The translations under genes and the position numbers were made by a program. Shown here one piece after another: positions 45,073 through 56,860 of a DNA stretch of 64,000 bases. The stretch comes from Gordius sp. MW1 (taxonomy: Eukaryota; Nematomorpha; Gordioida; Gordea; Gordiidae). The notes beneath the pieces were generated by a model. It ran no database searches. It saw only the letters and a program-made list of their open reading frames with translations, and was not told the DNA's origin. The stretch covers positions 6,222,413 through 6,286,412 of the forward strand of contig OZ038533.1 in assembly GCA_964036665.1 (NCBI GenBank), written 5' to 3'. Every line of letters starts with the position of its first letter. Positions within the stretch are counted from its first letter, which is position 1.

Positions 45073-45904
45073 ACCTTGATACACAGTTTTATGTTAATTA
45101 TCGTTGCAAAGTAAATTAGGGTAGTAATAAAAATATACCTTTGGAAGTATACAAAAATGTGGGATATCGAGATATTATTCAAGTGTATTTGAGTCCGAAG
45201 TAGGATGACCAAAAAAGATGAGTTGTAATTTGGAAAAAAATACCTAACAGTTTTATACCGAGAATGTAGGTCATTTACAAAAACAACGCATTAAGTTGTA
45301 AGATGATACATTGCTGAGGGACGCTCCAAATATTTCTAAGTCATTCAGTTAAGGACTTTTTTTTTTAATAACTGTGCAGTTTAACATTAATTATTCAAAA
45401 GTAATACAACCGTGTCGGTAAATTCATCGTAATTAACAATCCAAACGTGGTTACACTTTGTGTTTAATATGTTGAACGCAACTTCAAAACACATTTTGGT
45501 ATTTCATGATGTAAATCGTCCAAAATTTACATACGAGCTAACGATGATATGTAGGTCAAGGAAAAGGCTTACTCACCTAAAATATTAAGTGTCGGATGTG
45601 TAAAACAATTTACTAAGTATAAATATTTGCTTCTTTTTTAAACTAAAAGGTCAAAGCAATGGTTTAAATTTACTATCAAAGGAGAAGTTAATAATTTAAT
45701 TTTCAAAACCCTAAGCATGTCATATTTCGTAGTGAATATGTTAGTAAGTTAAAAAGTAACATTTTTAGTTGATAATCCTACAAAATTTGAGCTGCTCTAA
45801 TTCCCTCATTTAAGAATTTTTGTAGACCAGCTATGAGATTTTTATAAGATTAATCGCTAATCAATATTCTCTATACCATATTTTACATTTCACCATAGGA
45901 GTTA
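45073..45904 (-). promoter_or_regulatory. upstream region of the collagen gene, possible 5' UTR exon
   Basis: An acceptor-like CTGTGTATCAAG sits just before the ATG, and a strong donor-like AGGTGAGTAAG on the minus strand lies near 45570-45580. A non-coding first exon near 45580-45650 spliced to the coding exon is therefore plausible. No other gene was seen here. Confidence 0.35.
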
Positions 45905-47290
45905 TTTTAATTGCTATGCAATATATGGGCTCGCTTTTTGTTGTCTATCCGTCCGTCCGTCCTCCAACGTTCTTAAACCGGCTTTCAACTTTCTGACTTG
46001 CAAGGCAGGTTCAATCCCCGGAGAGGACAAAATTTTTATTTTAAATTAAATTAATATTTTGTTCTTGTTAAAACCATTGATAATATGACTTTTTGGTCGT
46101 CCGCTGGCTACTGACCAATGAAAAAAATGACCATTGGCCAAATTGTGATTCGAATTTTTTTTTTCGTTTTTGTTGGTATATTAGGTTAACATTGATAATT
46201 ACCCTATGCCCTCCCTCCCCTACAAGGGCCTATGCCTCTACAGATATGGGTACCTGTGCCCCCCCCCCTCCTAAAAAAGCCTATGCCTCTACTGATGTGG
46301 GTTTGAATCCCGACGACGGCAAATTCTTAATTGCTGGTTCGAATCCTGAAGAGGGCAACATTTTTATTTTTTTTTAAATTAAATTAATATATTGTCCTTG
46401 TTAACACCATTGATAATATGACTTTTTGGCTGTCCGCTGGCTACTAACAAATGAAAAAATGACCATTGGCCAAAGTATAAATCGAATTTTTTTTTTTGAA
46501 TTGGTATATTAGGTTAACATTGATAATTACCCTATGCCCTCCCCTACAAGGGTTTATGCCTCTACTGATATGGGTCCCTATGCCCCTACAAAAGCCTATG
46601 CCTCTACTGATGTGGGTTCGAATCCAGGCGAGGGCAAATTCTTAATTGCTGGTTCGAATCCCAAAAAGGGCAAAATTTTTATTTATTTTTAAATTAAATT
46701 ATTATATTGTTCTTGTTAGTACCATTGATAATATGACTGACCTTCCGCTGGCTACTGACCAATGAAAAAAATGACCATTGGCCAAAGTATAAATCGAAAT
46801 TTTTTTTTCGTTTTTGAATAGTTATATTAGGTTAACATTAATAATTACCCTGTGCCCTTCCCTAGAAGGGCCTATGCCTCTATTGATATGGGTCCCGGTG
46901 CCCCTGCAAAAGCCTATGCCTCTACTGATGTGGGTTCGAATCCCGGAGAGGGCAAAATTTTTATTTTTTTTAATTAAATTAATATATTGTTTTTGTTAAT
47001 ACCCTTGATAATATGAATTTTTAACCGTCCGCTGCCTACTGACCAATGAAAAAATCACTATTAGCCAAATTGTCGAAATTTTTTTTCGTTTTTTTTTCAA
47101 ATTAATATATTGTTTTTGTTAATACCATTGATAATATTGCTTTTTGGCCGTTCGCTGGCTGCTGACCAATGGAAAAAATCACCATTGGCCAAATTGTGAT
47201 TCGAAATTTTTTTTTTGGGCTCGTATGTATTTATAGACCGTCTCTTGGTACTGACCAATAAAAAAATGACCATTGGCCAAATTGTTTTTT
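45905..47290. repeat. second array of the TGACCATTGGCCAAA repeat family
   Basis: It begins with GCTATGCAATATATGGGCTCG and a TCCGTCCGTCC run. About five units of roughly 280-330 bp follow. Each has CTACTGACCAATG, TGACCATTGGCCAAA, a T tract, GGTTAACATTGATAATTACCC, GGGCCTATGCCTCTACTGAT and GGTTCGAATCCCGG, then TTAATATATTGTTCTTGTT. The order is more regular than in the 20490 array. The B-box-like GGTTCGAATCC occurs once or twice per unit. Confidence 0.7.
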
Positions 47291-48239
47291 AAGTAAAGGC
47301 TAAAATTTCAAAATGCTCTTCCCAAAATCATTATAAAATACTGAAACAAATTCTTGAATACTTGATGATCAAAAAGCGCCTATTGCTGAAGTATTTTAAA
47401 TCAGTGGTTCGTAACCTTTTTATATACGCAACCCCCCAAATATTTTATAATTTTTTTGCGTCCCCCCATTTTTTTCAAAATAATTTATATTTGTTAAATT
47501 ATCTATAATATATTGATTTTCTATTATTGTATCATTTTATTATGTAATAAACGTAAAAATAATGATAGAATTGCAGAAAATTTTGCAGCTGTGGCTAAAG
47601 GGTGTCGCTTAACACCACCTCAATTTAATAACAATAAATTATAGCAATTAATAGACATAAAATAAATTAACTAAATTATAAGGGGCATGTGTCGTGTTTC
47701 TTGGAGGGGGAAAATCTTACCCGCCTTAATTCTTTTACACCGTCCATAAAAATGGTTTCATTCCCCAATCTAATATCCAATTGTAATAGATTTAGATACG
47801 ATAAGGGGTTTATAGTGCGCTATTTATATGCCAAGGTTAAACTACATTTTATTACCCTACCTCTACCTTACCCTCTTATCAGCCCACCGCTTACTTGGCA
47901 TTATTGATATTCCTTCCCCCAACTATCTTGTATTGTGATCTAAACATCTACAATATAATAGCAATTAATAAGTCAGTGCCACCACAACACAAGCAAGCAC
48001 AGTATTTATTGGTTTTTTCCTCCTCACCCAAGAGGGAAATCAATGGGAAAAGTCAATTCTTAAAATCGATAATTTTAATCAATTAATTGCTATGCGATTT
48101 ATGGGTTGGATCTTTTTTAAAATATAATTTTTTTATCCCCTTATCCAACAACTAAATTTACCTAACCTCCTTATCCAACAACGCTACAAAAAAAGTAAAT
48201 ATTAATAAAATTAATAATTTTTTATTTTACATTTTAACA
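47291..48239. other. intergenic stretch with a hAT-type terminus near 47402
   Basis: CAGTGGTTCGTAACCTTTTT at about 47402 followed by GCAACCCCCCAAATATT resembles the end of a common class of hAT elements, but no matching right end was found. The remainder holds no recognisable gene. Confidence 0.4.
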
Positions 48240-48424
48240 ATTTTCGCATTGATACCCATGCTTATATGACTATTTTTAAGTAAAGGTCCAATTTTTGCAT
48301 AGATACCCATCCTTAAATGACTATTTTTAAGTCAAGGCTAAAATTTCAAAAATTATCATTTTGCCCCTCCCTAAATCATTATTGTGCCGCTCTATTTCCA
48401 TGCTGGCTACGCCCATGTTGACTA
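48240..48424. repeat. short tandem duplication and right end of a CATGGGCGTAGCC element
   Basis: A ~55-bp segment with GATACCCAT...ATGACTATTTTTAAGT occurs twice (about 48250 and 48304). It is followed by TTTTGCCCCTCCCTAAATC and the terminus GCTGGCTACGCCCATG ending near 48419. Confidence 0.5.
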
Positions 48425-48805
48425 GGATAATCCGTATTTTCTGAATACCTATTAATTTAAATAAACCTTCGAACTAACATTTGGTTTTTTAACACTCCGT
48501 TGGTTAGGTGGGGTCATGAGGACCCCTAGCGGTTTATAAATGTTGTACAAAATAAGTTAGTGATTATTACAATTTCATTTTTACAGTAGCTGAATGAAAT
48601 ATATCCTAGAATATCTCTGCAAAGTTTAGCTTGTTATTATCAACTAGTTTTTAAGATACAGCGTGTTTTAGATGCCACCTTCCACAATAAAGTTCTCATT
48701 TACGTATATTTTCCTGTGCATTTTGATATCTTAACATGTCTAATTAATAAGTGCTATATATTTTATTTTTTGTCTGAAGATGATATATAAATATAAAAAG
48801 AAAAA

Positions 48806-48895
48806 GTTTTTGGTCAAGCCTTTTGTCTGTTTATTTTAATCGACCAAAACCAATGGTCGACCAAACAAAACCCAGTAGTTTTTACAGCATTACTT
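48806..48895. mobile_element. TAGTGT-family MITE fragment
   Basis: AAGTTTTTGGTCAAG, AATCGACCAAAACCAATGG, TCGACCAAACAAAACCCAG and TTTTTACAGCATTA match the right half of the 9242-9420 element. Confidence 0.5.
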
Positions 48896-48927
48896 ATTTC
48901 ATAAACTATAATTCCAAAATGCACGAG

Positions 48928-49335
48928 TGCTATGCAATTTATGGGCTCGTATTTTGTTGTCCGTCCGTCCGTTGTCCGTCCGTCCGTCCAACGTTCTTAA
49001 TTGCTGGTTGGATACCCGGAGAGGGCAAATTTTTTATTTTTTAAAATAAAATTAATATATTGTTCTTGTTAATACCATTTAACTTTTTAAATATTTGTAT
49101 AAATTAATAATTAACTAATAATTTTGCATCTTATATCCCCCCATAGGCATTCTCGCCCCTTCCCACCTTTCTCGCCCATAAATTGCATAGCAAATATGCT
49201 ACGTTTATACGGACGGAGTATAGATGAGTCGTCCCCCCTTTCCTTCCCTTCCCTTCCCCTCCCCTCCTTTCCCTCCCCCCTCTCCCTTCCCCTCTTCCCC
49301 CCTTCCCCCGAGGGCCGAAGGCCCGAGTTTTGTTT
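48928..49335. repeat. dispersed repeat with inverted TGCTATGCAATTTATGGGC ends
   Basis: TGCTATGCAATTTATGGGCTC (about 48929) and its inverted copy GCCCATAAATTGCATAGCA (about 49176) bound TCCGTCCGTCC runs, a B-box-like but degraded GCTGGTTGGATACCCGG, and CCATAGGCATTCTCGCCCC. A ~75-bp pyrimidine tract of CCCTTCC words and GAGGGCCGAAGGCCCGAG follow. The same end is found at 22275 and the left words at 45905, so all belong to one family. Confidence 0.55.
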
Positions 49336-49389
49336 ACTGTTAGAAACGGTCCTTCCGGTGCAAGATGCATCTTTTAAACTCTTTTAAAT

Positions 49390-49997
49390 TTTAAAATACT
49401 CACCTTTATAAACCAATTTTTATTTGAAATCTGATTGTTGTTTTTATGTGTATTTTGTTCTTTTTAAGGCCTAACAACTATTCCTTAGTAAAATACACAT
49501 TTTAAAAGCTTTTAGGTACACAATAATAAATGATTTACAAATTGAGGCTTATATTTGTAATAAATTAGTGTCAATGATTTAATCTAATATATCATTTTAT
49601 AATCAGGGGCGTGGAATATTTATTTGAACAGAAATCTAGAATTTGAACATAATAACGGGAACAATTAGGGGAAAGAAATCTCGCAAATTATTGCATAATA
49701 AAATAAGTTAAAGAGTAAAGACCCCATCACGGGTTAATTTTAAAACCTGAGAATGTTTGTTTAGATGTGATTTTATGGTGCAAAGAACATCAGCGATCAG
49801 CCTGTGCCACCCAATTATACAAAATTACCTATTAATTTTTAATTCCAGCCATCGCACCCTCAGTAAGAAAAGTCGTCTTATAAGAAGGAGAAGGACCAGA
49901 TTATTGCTTTAATATCCTTTAATTTTCATATTATATTATAATTTTTGATTAAAAACGATATTATATGTTCCAGCTTAGTTACTAAATGTTTTTTATA
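49390..49997. other. AT-rich intergenic stretch, nothing recognised
   Basis: No gene or structured repeat was seen. Confidence 0.35.
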
Positions 49998-50005
49998 CAA
50001 ATTAA

Positions 50006-50104
50006 CATGGGCGTAGCCAAGAGGGGGGGGGCGGAGTATAATCATTTTGCCCCTCCCTAAATCATTATTGCCCCCCTCTAATCCCAATGCTGGCTACGCC
50101 CATG
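50006..50104. mobile_element. 99-bp CATGGGCGTAGCC MITE, complete
   Basis: CATGGGCGTAGCCAAG at the left and GCTGGCTACGCCCATG at the right are 15-bp inverted ends around G-rich and CCCCTCCCTAAATCATTATT segments. The flanks CAAATTAA (49998-50005) and CAAATAAA (50105-50112) match at 7 of 8 positions. This is the most compact complete member of the family in the window. Confidence 0.75.
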
Positions 50105-50112
50105 CAAATAAA

Positions 50113-50770
50113 TAATTTTTATGCAACGTCGACTTGTTTTTACTAGGGGCCTGATCGCAATTCTTGGTTTTATCTGCGGGCTGGGTGCGGGCCGAAAAAT
50201 ATATGCTTGTCAAGGTATGTGCCGGACCATAATTAAAAATTTCGGCCCATGCAAGTCTTTAATTATGATTGCCAACAATTTAGCCGAGATCTCGATTATA
50301 AAATCTCATATCGTTTACTCTTAAGGTCAAAATTTTCATCTCGGTCTCGACTCAGTTTTTCAAGTTACCAAGATTGTTCTCCCGCGTCACTAGCTATTTT
50401 ATGAAACTCGTCGCAAGGATCAGGGTGTTTTCCCCCAACCTTGCATTCATATCGGCAATAATCTTCATAGCCAAAGCTCATATGGTCCCCAGGATCATTA
50501 CCGACCCATTGTTAGCCTCTAAGAATTACTTCAAATACCACTCCACGCTGATCACCATCTTCATCGAGTCCCTTTAACCAAGAAAAAGACGCAGTCAAAT
50601 CGACTTCAAGGCCATAATTTCGTTAAATAATATTATAAATTAGTATTTAGTGATCTAGTTATTTAATAAAAATACTGGATCAACTCTTAATATAATTTGT
50701 GTTAAGTGAATAATTTGTAGCTTGTAATTATTGATCGAACACTTGATATTGTAAAGAGTAATTTGAGTGA
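50113..50770. other. intergenic stretch with possible LINE debris
   Basis: At about 50140-50260 there is a GGGCTGGGTGCGGGCCG ... TTCGGCCC segment of the dispersed CGGGT class. 50330-50600 is less AT-rich than its surroundings. On the minus strand ADMNARLGEN occurs near 50440-50470 and recalls the GDFNARxG motif of LINE endonucleases, but the surrounding frame contains stops and the match is weak. Confidence 0.25.
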
Positions 50771-50774
50771 AAAG

Positions 50775-51023
50775 CAGGGGCGTAGCCAGGATTTTCTCAA
50801 GGGGGGGGGGGGAAATTTCAAAAATTTTAAGAACTTCATCGGGAGTAGGAGCTAACTCCCGATGAATTGTCAATAAAACCAATCCATTTAATCTATTCTT
50901 AGACATGGTATTTCTAATGTCAGTTTTTAGCCTCCTCAGCGTTGAGAAGCTATAAAAAAATATTTTTAATCTTTGCCAAGGGGGGGAATTTCCCGTTTCC
51001 CCCCCCCCTTATTTACGCCACTG
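50775..51023. mobile_element. 249-bp hAT-derived element with perfect 8-bp duplication
   Basis: The left end CAGGGGCGTAGCCAGG and right end (read inverted) CAGTGGCGTAAATAAGGGGG are flanked by a perfect direct repeat GTGAAAAG (50767-50774 and 51024-51031). The interior has long G and C runs near both ends. The same two terminal sequences bound the 57864-58411 element, which still contains part of a hAT transposase; this copy has none. Confidence 0.8.
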
Positions 51024-51031
51024 GTGAAAAG

Positions 51032-51992
51032 TAAATTTTAACGGGTTACAATGCACTTTAACTACAAACACATATATAAAACAACAATTTCAAATTTTGT
51101 AGTTTTGAAAATTCAAGTCCTACTCTAAATATTTACGTTTTCGATTGCTTAGTCGTATACAATAGAAATGGTTGTTGCCTTGGGGCAATTTAAATTTAAC
51201 ATTATAGTTTAAAAAAGACACCACTAACTACTTACCTACCTGATATATTGTCGCTTTAAGTATGGATGGGAACCGGTCAAAGTAGCACAGAAATAGCGTC
51301 GAATTTCGTCACATTTTTTCAAAATCACCAGAATTCATCAAAATTTGATATTTGTTTTTAATTTTGTATAATTATAAGCAGTAAAAGTAAGATTATATCT
51401 ATGAAATTTGTTTATTATTCTAATGTTTTCTATATACTATATGAAAAGTTTTTTATTGTTTTATGTTGTCCATACATTGATATACATACAATAAAATTTA
51501 ATTATAATTTTAAATGTTTATAAATAAATAGGTGTCAACATTTAAACACAAGTCTCATTCCCTCATTGTTTTTGTAATGGTATTTTAAATTGCTGATACA
51601 TCTATCTTTATCTAAATATTTCTTTAATCTTCGCTCATTTGTGCTACTTTTTTCAGGCTGTGCTACTTTGACCCCTATTTTGAAGCTAACCTTGTGAGGG
51701 TATAGTTATACTTTGAGCGTTGCGCCCGCTGGGCTGTGAAATGCTACATGTACATACTCGACATAGTGGTTCGACTATGAAAGATTGACTCTTAACTATG
51801 TTTGGTAACTAAAAATGGGGCGGTGTAGGGTTCTAATTGTGCGCCTAGATAAAAGTGCGCCTACATATAATTGGTCAAAATTGAAATAGCTTAAAATGAT
51901 TAGCGTGATTTATCACCACGTAGGGTAGGTACCACGAATTTTGAAAGGCTTGCGTACCAAAAAGGCAATAGAAAAACAATCGTGAGAATTGG
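51032..51992. other. AT-rich intergenic stretch, nothing recognised
   Basis: No gene or clear repeat was seen. Confidence 0.35.
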
Positions 51993-52024
51993 ATTTGGAC
52001 CCATAATATATAATGGACATAATT

Positions 52025-54604
52025 AGGGCTGCACCGATATCGGTATCGGTACCGATATCACGATTTTTTAACGATATCGGTATCGGTTATTAATCGACCG
52101 ATACCGATACCGATACTCGAAACTTTTTTTACAAATATTTTATATTTGTTAGAGCTGTATATCTATATACTTTTTAAATTAAATTTTACTTAATTGCTGT
52201 TAAATCTAATTTATTTTTTCATTGATTCATTCATTCAAATTTCTACCACCACTTATTTATATTATTATGTAAGTTAGTTTATTTTTAAAATTTATAATAT
52301 AATGTATTTATTTTTATATTATATATTGTATATACGATTTTAAATATATATATTATACAATATTTATCAACAAATCCTTTAAAATATTTTAAATTAGAAT
52401 AACATTCTATGTTGTGTATTATTAATTCAAATGGCCTTACATTGACTTTATTTAAATTAAATTATATTTAGGTCTAAAAGAAAGTCATTAATTTGGAATT
52501 ATTTTATAATTGATGAGAACTCAGCACATACTGCAGCCTGTACAATTGATAACTGCAATAAAAAAGTTTTAAGAGGTGGCAAGACATCAATTAATTTTAC
52601 CACAAATCTTAGAAAACATATCCTTAATAATCATCCAATAAAATATAAACAATTATTATTAGAGGAGAAATCAAAGACATTGACTAATAATAACTTCAAA
52701 TCTGATTCCAAATTAGTTCAACCAAAAATTAAAGATCTTTTCAACAATGTAAAAAAGTGGGATATTAATAATCACAATTCCAAAATTATACATCAATTAA
52801 TATTAGAGATGATCTGTAAAGACAACCAACCACTATCTGTAGTGTCTGACAAAGTATTTGTTAATTTAATAAATCATTTATCTCCCCAATATACAATCCC
52901 CAGTAGGAAGTATTTCACCAGTTTATTAAATATATCTTATGAAGATTTATCACAAAAAATTAAAGAAGAGCTGAGTGTTGAAAAGCCTCTTAAGCTTTAC
53001 AATTGATATATGGACCCGTGATTCTGGTCAAGATTCTTTGTTTTGTATAACTTCACATTATATAGACAACAAATATCATTTTAAACAGAGGACATTAAAT
53101 ACTACAGTATTTAATGATAACCACACTGCTATCAATATTTCTTCATTGATAGTAGATTTATTTACCTATTGGGGAATAAAGAAAAATTCTGTTCATCTTA
53201 TCGTTAGAGATAATGGGAGGAATATAGCAGCAGGCTGTAGACTATCAAATCATGAAAGTATATCCTGTTTTGCTCACTCCCTTCAATTAGTTATACAAAA
53301 ATGCCTGTTAGGGCAAGAGAATATACCTAATCTTCTAACAAAGTCAAGAAGATTAGTGACCCATTTTAAACATTCCTCCCTATCAAATTTTAAATTGGAT
53401 AAAATTCAAATGAAATTTAACCTACCCCAACACAAATTAATTCAAGATGAGCCCACACGCTGGAACTCATCCTATCTAATGATTGAAAGGTTATTGGAAC
53501 AGAAGGAGGCTTTAACTCTGTATACTCTACAAAACACTGTTCCTGTGTTTATAGATACTAATGAATGGATCCTCATAGAGAAATGGATGCTGGCCTTGGA
53601 ACCTTCTTTAGAGTTACAAAGGAATTGAGTTACACCAATTGTTTAATAAGTGTGACTATACCTTTTGTTGAAATTTTAAAGAAAGAATTAGCTACATATG
53701 ATAATATTTCTGATATGTGTTTAAAACAATTTAGAACAACCATGATAAATGAATTAGTTGAAAGGTAATTTATATATTTACCAAGGATTTGTAATAGCTT
53801 ATTTATAATTAGGTTTTCATACATATACCAAAATGACAATTTTGTCATAGCAACAATTTTGGATCCAAGATTTAAAAATATTTTCTTGCCTGGATCTGTT
53901 GAGTATAGATCACGGTTAGTTAAAGCATATAAGGATATTGAAAGTAATGTGGCGTCCTCATCTACACCTATTTTGCCAGGTAAGGTATATGATTGTACTT
54001 CTAAAATAATTATTAAGAGAACGACGAACCATTACTACCTGTGAAACAACTTACGAAAACAAAGAAATTTAATATATGGGATACATATAATGAAACAGTG
54101 GATTCAATGGCTGGAACTATTGATACAAACATCATCATAGGTATATTTACTTAGCTAATATTAATTTTCATTTTAAGGTGATCCGTGTTTATTGGAATTA
54201 GACCTATATCTCAAAACACCAATTTACAAGGGTAGAATCATAAACGAAACATCAATGGGATCATATGTAAATCCATTAGAATATTGGGCAACAAATAGTT
54301 CCGATTTGCCAATATTAGCAACACTGGCCAGAAAATATCTGTCGTCACCCGCCACATTTCTCCCTTCTGAATCTATTTTTAGTATAACTGGTGATATTGA
54401 TAGTCCACATAGAAGATCTCCTCTACCGGAGACTATTGAAAAATTACTATTTATTAAAAAAAATTTGGAATATTTTAAATAAAGCTTTATAAATATTAAC
54501 AGGTGTCATTTTTATAAGATGTAAAATATCGGTATCGGTATATTTATTTAAATATCGGTAGGTAGTATCGGTATCGGTTAAAAATTTGATATCGGTGCAG
54601 CCCT
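52025..54604 (+). mobile_element. hAT transposon with BED-finger transposase
   Basis: The termini AGGGCTGCACCGATATCGG and the inverted GATATCGGTGCAGCCCT are followed by clusters of GGTATCGGTA/TACCGATAC words. The flanks ACATAATT (52017-52024) and ACATAATA (54605-54612) match at 7 of 8. Element length is 2580 bp. It encodes a decayed but largely complete transposase. Confidence 0.85.
52472..54482 (+). pseudogene. hAT transposase (ZBED-like), two frameshifts
   Basis: A BED zinc finger is visible from 52472 (IWNYF, CTIDNC, TNLRKHILNNH). The catalytic RNase H-like region has TIDIWTRDSGQDS, VHLIVRDNGRNI, CFAHSLQLVI and DEPTRWNSSYLM. Next come TKELSYTNCL and ILDPRFKNIF. The C-terminal dimerisation region has PLEYWATNSSDLPILATLARKYLSSPA, SESIFS and LLFIKKN. 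Short introns at 53765-53812, 53980-54017 and 54141-54177 restore the frame between these blocks. One-base shifts near 52990 and 53602 remain and break the protein. The exon holding the start codon upstream of an acceptor at 52470-52471 was not identified. Confidence 0.8.
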
Positions 54605-55217
54605 ACATAATATCAAATATATTTCCCAAATTAAATCTAACCCTTGCCTATATTACATTTTGCCAATATTACATTTTGCAAACATCAGAATTTAAGGATT
54701 TAATAATCATATTTTTAATATATTTTTTTTTTTTTAATAATAATATCTTTTATTAAATGAAACTATATACTACTATAAAAAAGTCCCACTTCGGGTCAAA
54801 ATAAATAATGGCCAAAATATATAAACCAATCAGAACCTTTAAAAATATAGCCGGTTAACGTGTATTTATACACCGTTTTAAATAGTTCCCAAAATGACTA
54901 ATATTTTTGGTCCAATATATTAAAAATATGATTATTAAATCCTTAAATTCGGATGTTTGCAACATCTAATATTGGCAAAATGTAATATATGCAAGGGTTA
55001 GGGTTAGATTTAGTTTGGGAAATATATTTGATATTATGTCCATTATATATTATGGGTCCAAATCAAAAATCCGCCTCAAAATTCCAAAACAATTAAAAAA
55101 TGCTTTTATAAATGATTAACGATTTTTACTCAAGCGGTCTTTATACGTAAGCAACTTCATTATACGAATAAAGAGTATACATTTAATAAAGAGTATACAT
55201 TTAAATAAGATTATACA

Positions 55218-55718
55218 TTGGTGATTTATTCAAGTCCGCAACGCAGCGTAGCTATTGCGCACCAGGTACGGAGAGGCGCGGAAGCTGCCCCACCGGCGGC
55301 GAGTGGCAGTAGGCGACGTCGGGTTACCCGGAGGTGGTGCCATGGGTGTCATAGTCGGCATCGTGGGCTGAGATGTAACCCACAGGTACCGCCGGAAAGT
55401 GGTAATGCCGTAGGCACAACAGTGGTAGAGCGTGTCATTGAGGCGATGGACGCGGCGGAAATAGTGGCGGACACGAACGTTGTTGAGACGGTGGCGCTAC
55501 ATGATGACAGTACCTTGGTACGGTCGTTCGTGGTAACCTCACAACAGAGTTTGGTAACGCCAGGTGAGGCAACGATTGTCGGTCAGGTGGAAACGTTGTC
55601 GTTACAGGAAGAAGAAACTTTATTGCGTACTCCTGTAACGAGGGCTCCACTGGATTCGACAGTCGAGTCGAACGTACTACGCCGGTCCGTGAATCGGGAC
55701 CAGCGTGGGGAACTGTAG
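55218..55718 (+). pseudogene. residual internal ORF of the deleted LTR element
   Basis: A 166-codon open frame runs from the primer-binding region to the start of the 3' LTR. It is Arg/Val/Thr-rich (SGSRRRRVTRRW, TVVERVIEAMDAAEIV) and matches no domain I know. It has no convincing ATG near its start. It is most likely leftover gag or 3' pol sequence with chance openness in GC-rich DNA. Confidence 0.3.
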
Positions 55719-56123
55719 GCAAGACGGGAGAATGGGGGAAAGACATCGAGCCCAACTACGTCGTCCGAGGAGCTTTCGATTTCTATTCAATCAAGAGGTC
55801 GTGCTGCCCGGTTGCGCTATCTCATCGGTCTTTCCCCCGGAGGGAGTTATTTTAAAAAGGATGGTGTCCTGTACCTCCTTTCTCCCCACCCCTTTGTATC
55901 TTACGCGGTCGTTGTCTCTCTCTCTCTCTCTCTCGTTGTTTATTATTATTATTGTTCCCACACACGTATCCGCTTACACTCTCTCACATTCATTCACTTA
56001 TATTTTAACTTATCTTTGTACCTTTTTTAATATTCCGGAATTATATTTATACGTAAGCAACTTCATTATACGAATAAAGAGTATACATTTAATAAAGAGT
56101 ATACATTTAAATAAGATTATACA
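55714..56123 (+). repeat. 3' LTR of the deleted element
   Basis: 410 bp with TG...CA ends and containing a (CT)n tract at about 55915-55932. The last 78 bp are identical to the 5' LTR remnant. Confidence 0.6.
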
Positions 56124-56399
56124 GAAACGAAAACCGAAAAGTATTGGACATATGGAAGTGGCGAGGAAGAAAGTAACAAGACGACTCGTATCAAGTGGAA
56201 AGGGCAAGTAGACAAAGTTATACCACTAGTAACCTAAATCAAGATATTGTGTTTGCCCGATCATGATGGAAGAAACGTATCATAACAATCCTAGTATCCA
56301 AAAAAAGTTTTTGGACCGACCGTGCCAGATTAAATAGGCCTGCCGGTCAGGTTGAACACAAATTAAACACTTTCGCACAGGACTCCTTTTTTCTATGAC
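56124..56399. other. unassigned spacer
   Basis: Between the LTR remnant and the LINE fragment. No feature was recognised. Confidence 0.3.
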
Positions 56400-56860
56400 T
56401 GTTTATCACCTAGGCTGGTGGTCAGTCCTTTTAACATTAGTTTCCATTTGTCTCTATATATATGCATAGATCTTTCTTTTTCTTGTAAATTTTCATATCG
56501 TGCCTCATTTTATGAATCCAAGTAAGCTTGGGTCTTCCTCTCTTTCGTTTTCCTGCGAAATTTATCTTCTCAATTTTTTTCCGATATAGCTATCATCCCT
56601 TCTCTCGACATGGCCATACCATCTGTGTTTGTTTGTTAGAAGCTTTGTCGTAATAGATGTTGCACTCAAATTTCTTCTTATTTTTTTATTTAGCTTATGT
56701 TCCTTTTTGCTTACTCCTAGTCCTAGCACCCATCTTAACATTCTCATCTTTATGGACGCAAGGCGTTGCTCTTCCCTTATACGTATAGCCCACGATTCCG
56801 AGCTATACAGGACTTTTGGCTGTATGATGGACCTATAGAGCACCTTTTAGTCTTCTTGGG
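56400..56860 (-). pseudogene. RTE/BovB-like LINE C-terminal fragment
   Basis: The minus-strand frame 56843-56562 reads LYRSIIQPKVLYSSESWAIR, RMLRWVLGLGVSKKE, then HRWYGHVERRDDSYIGKK. This is the conserved thumb/C-terminal block of RTE-type reverse transcriptases. After a one-base shift near 56575, AGKRKRGRPKLTWIHKMRHD continues (the usual GxRxRGRPxxRW block), and after another shift YRDKWKLMLKGLT ends the protein. The catalytic domain upstream is absent, so it is a dead 5'-truncated copy. Confidence 0.8.

Larger units (their letters stand above)
51993..55063. mobile_element. palindromic element split by the hAT insertion
   Basis: The left arm starts ATTTGGACCCATAATATATA at 51993, is interrupted at about 52024, and resumes at 54605 with CATAATATCAAATATATTTC, continuing to about 54735. 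The right arm, from about 54905 to 55063, is its inverted copy and reads GATATTATGTCCATTATATA across the point where the left arm is interrupted. The intact right arm therefore shows the pre-insertion sequence. Without the hAT the element is about 490 bp and non-coding. Confidence 0.75.
55140..56123 (+). mobile_element. deleted LTR-retroelement remnant
   Basis: A 78-bp segment (55140-55217) is repeated exactly at 56046-56123 and ends TTATACA. At the right copy it is the end of a 410-bp LTR starting TGTAGGCAAG at 55714, preceded by GTGGGGAAC, a short purine tract. At the left copy it is followed by TTGGTGATTTATTCAAG, a plausible primer-binding site. So the left copy is the 3' end of a truncated 5' LTR. 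Only about 500 bp of GC-rich internal sequence remain, with no pol domains. Confidence 0.65.

Noticed and set aside
50121..50577. Two short plus-strand ORFs of 67 codons and a possible LINE endonuclease motif on the minus strand
   Set aside because: The plus frames have no family resemblance, and the minus-strand ADMNARLGEN motif is surrounded by stops; too weak to call a gene.
55915..55932. CT microsatellite as a regulatory GAGA-type site
   Set aside because: It lies within a retroelement LTR; a simple repeat is the sufficient explanation.
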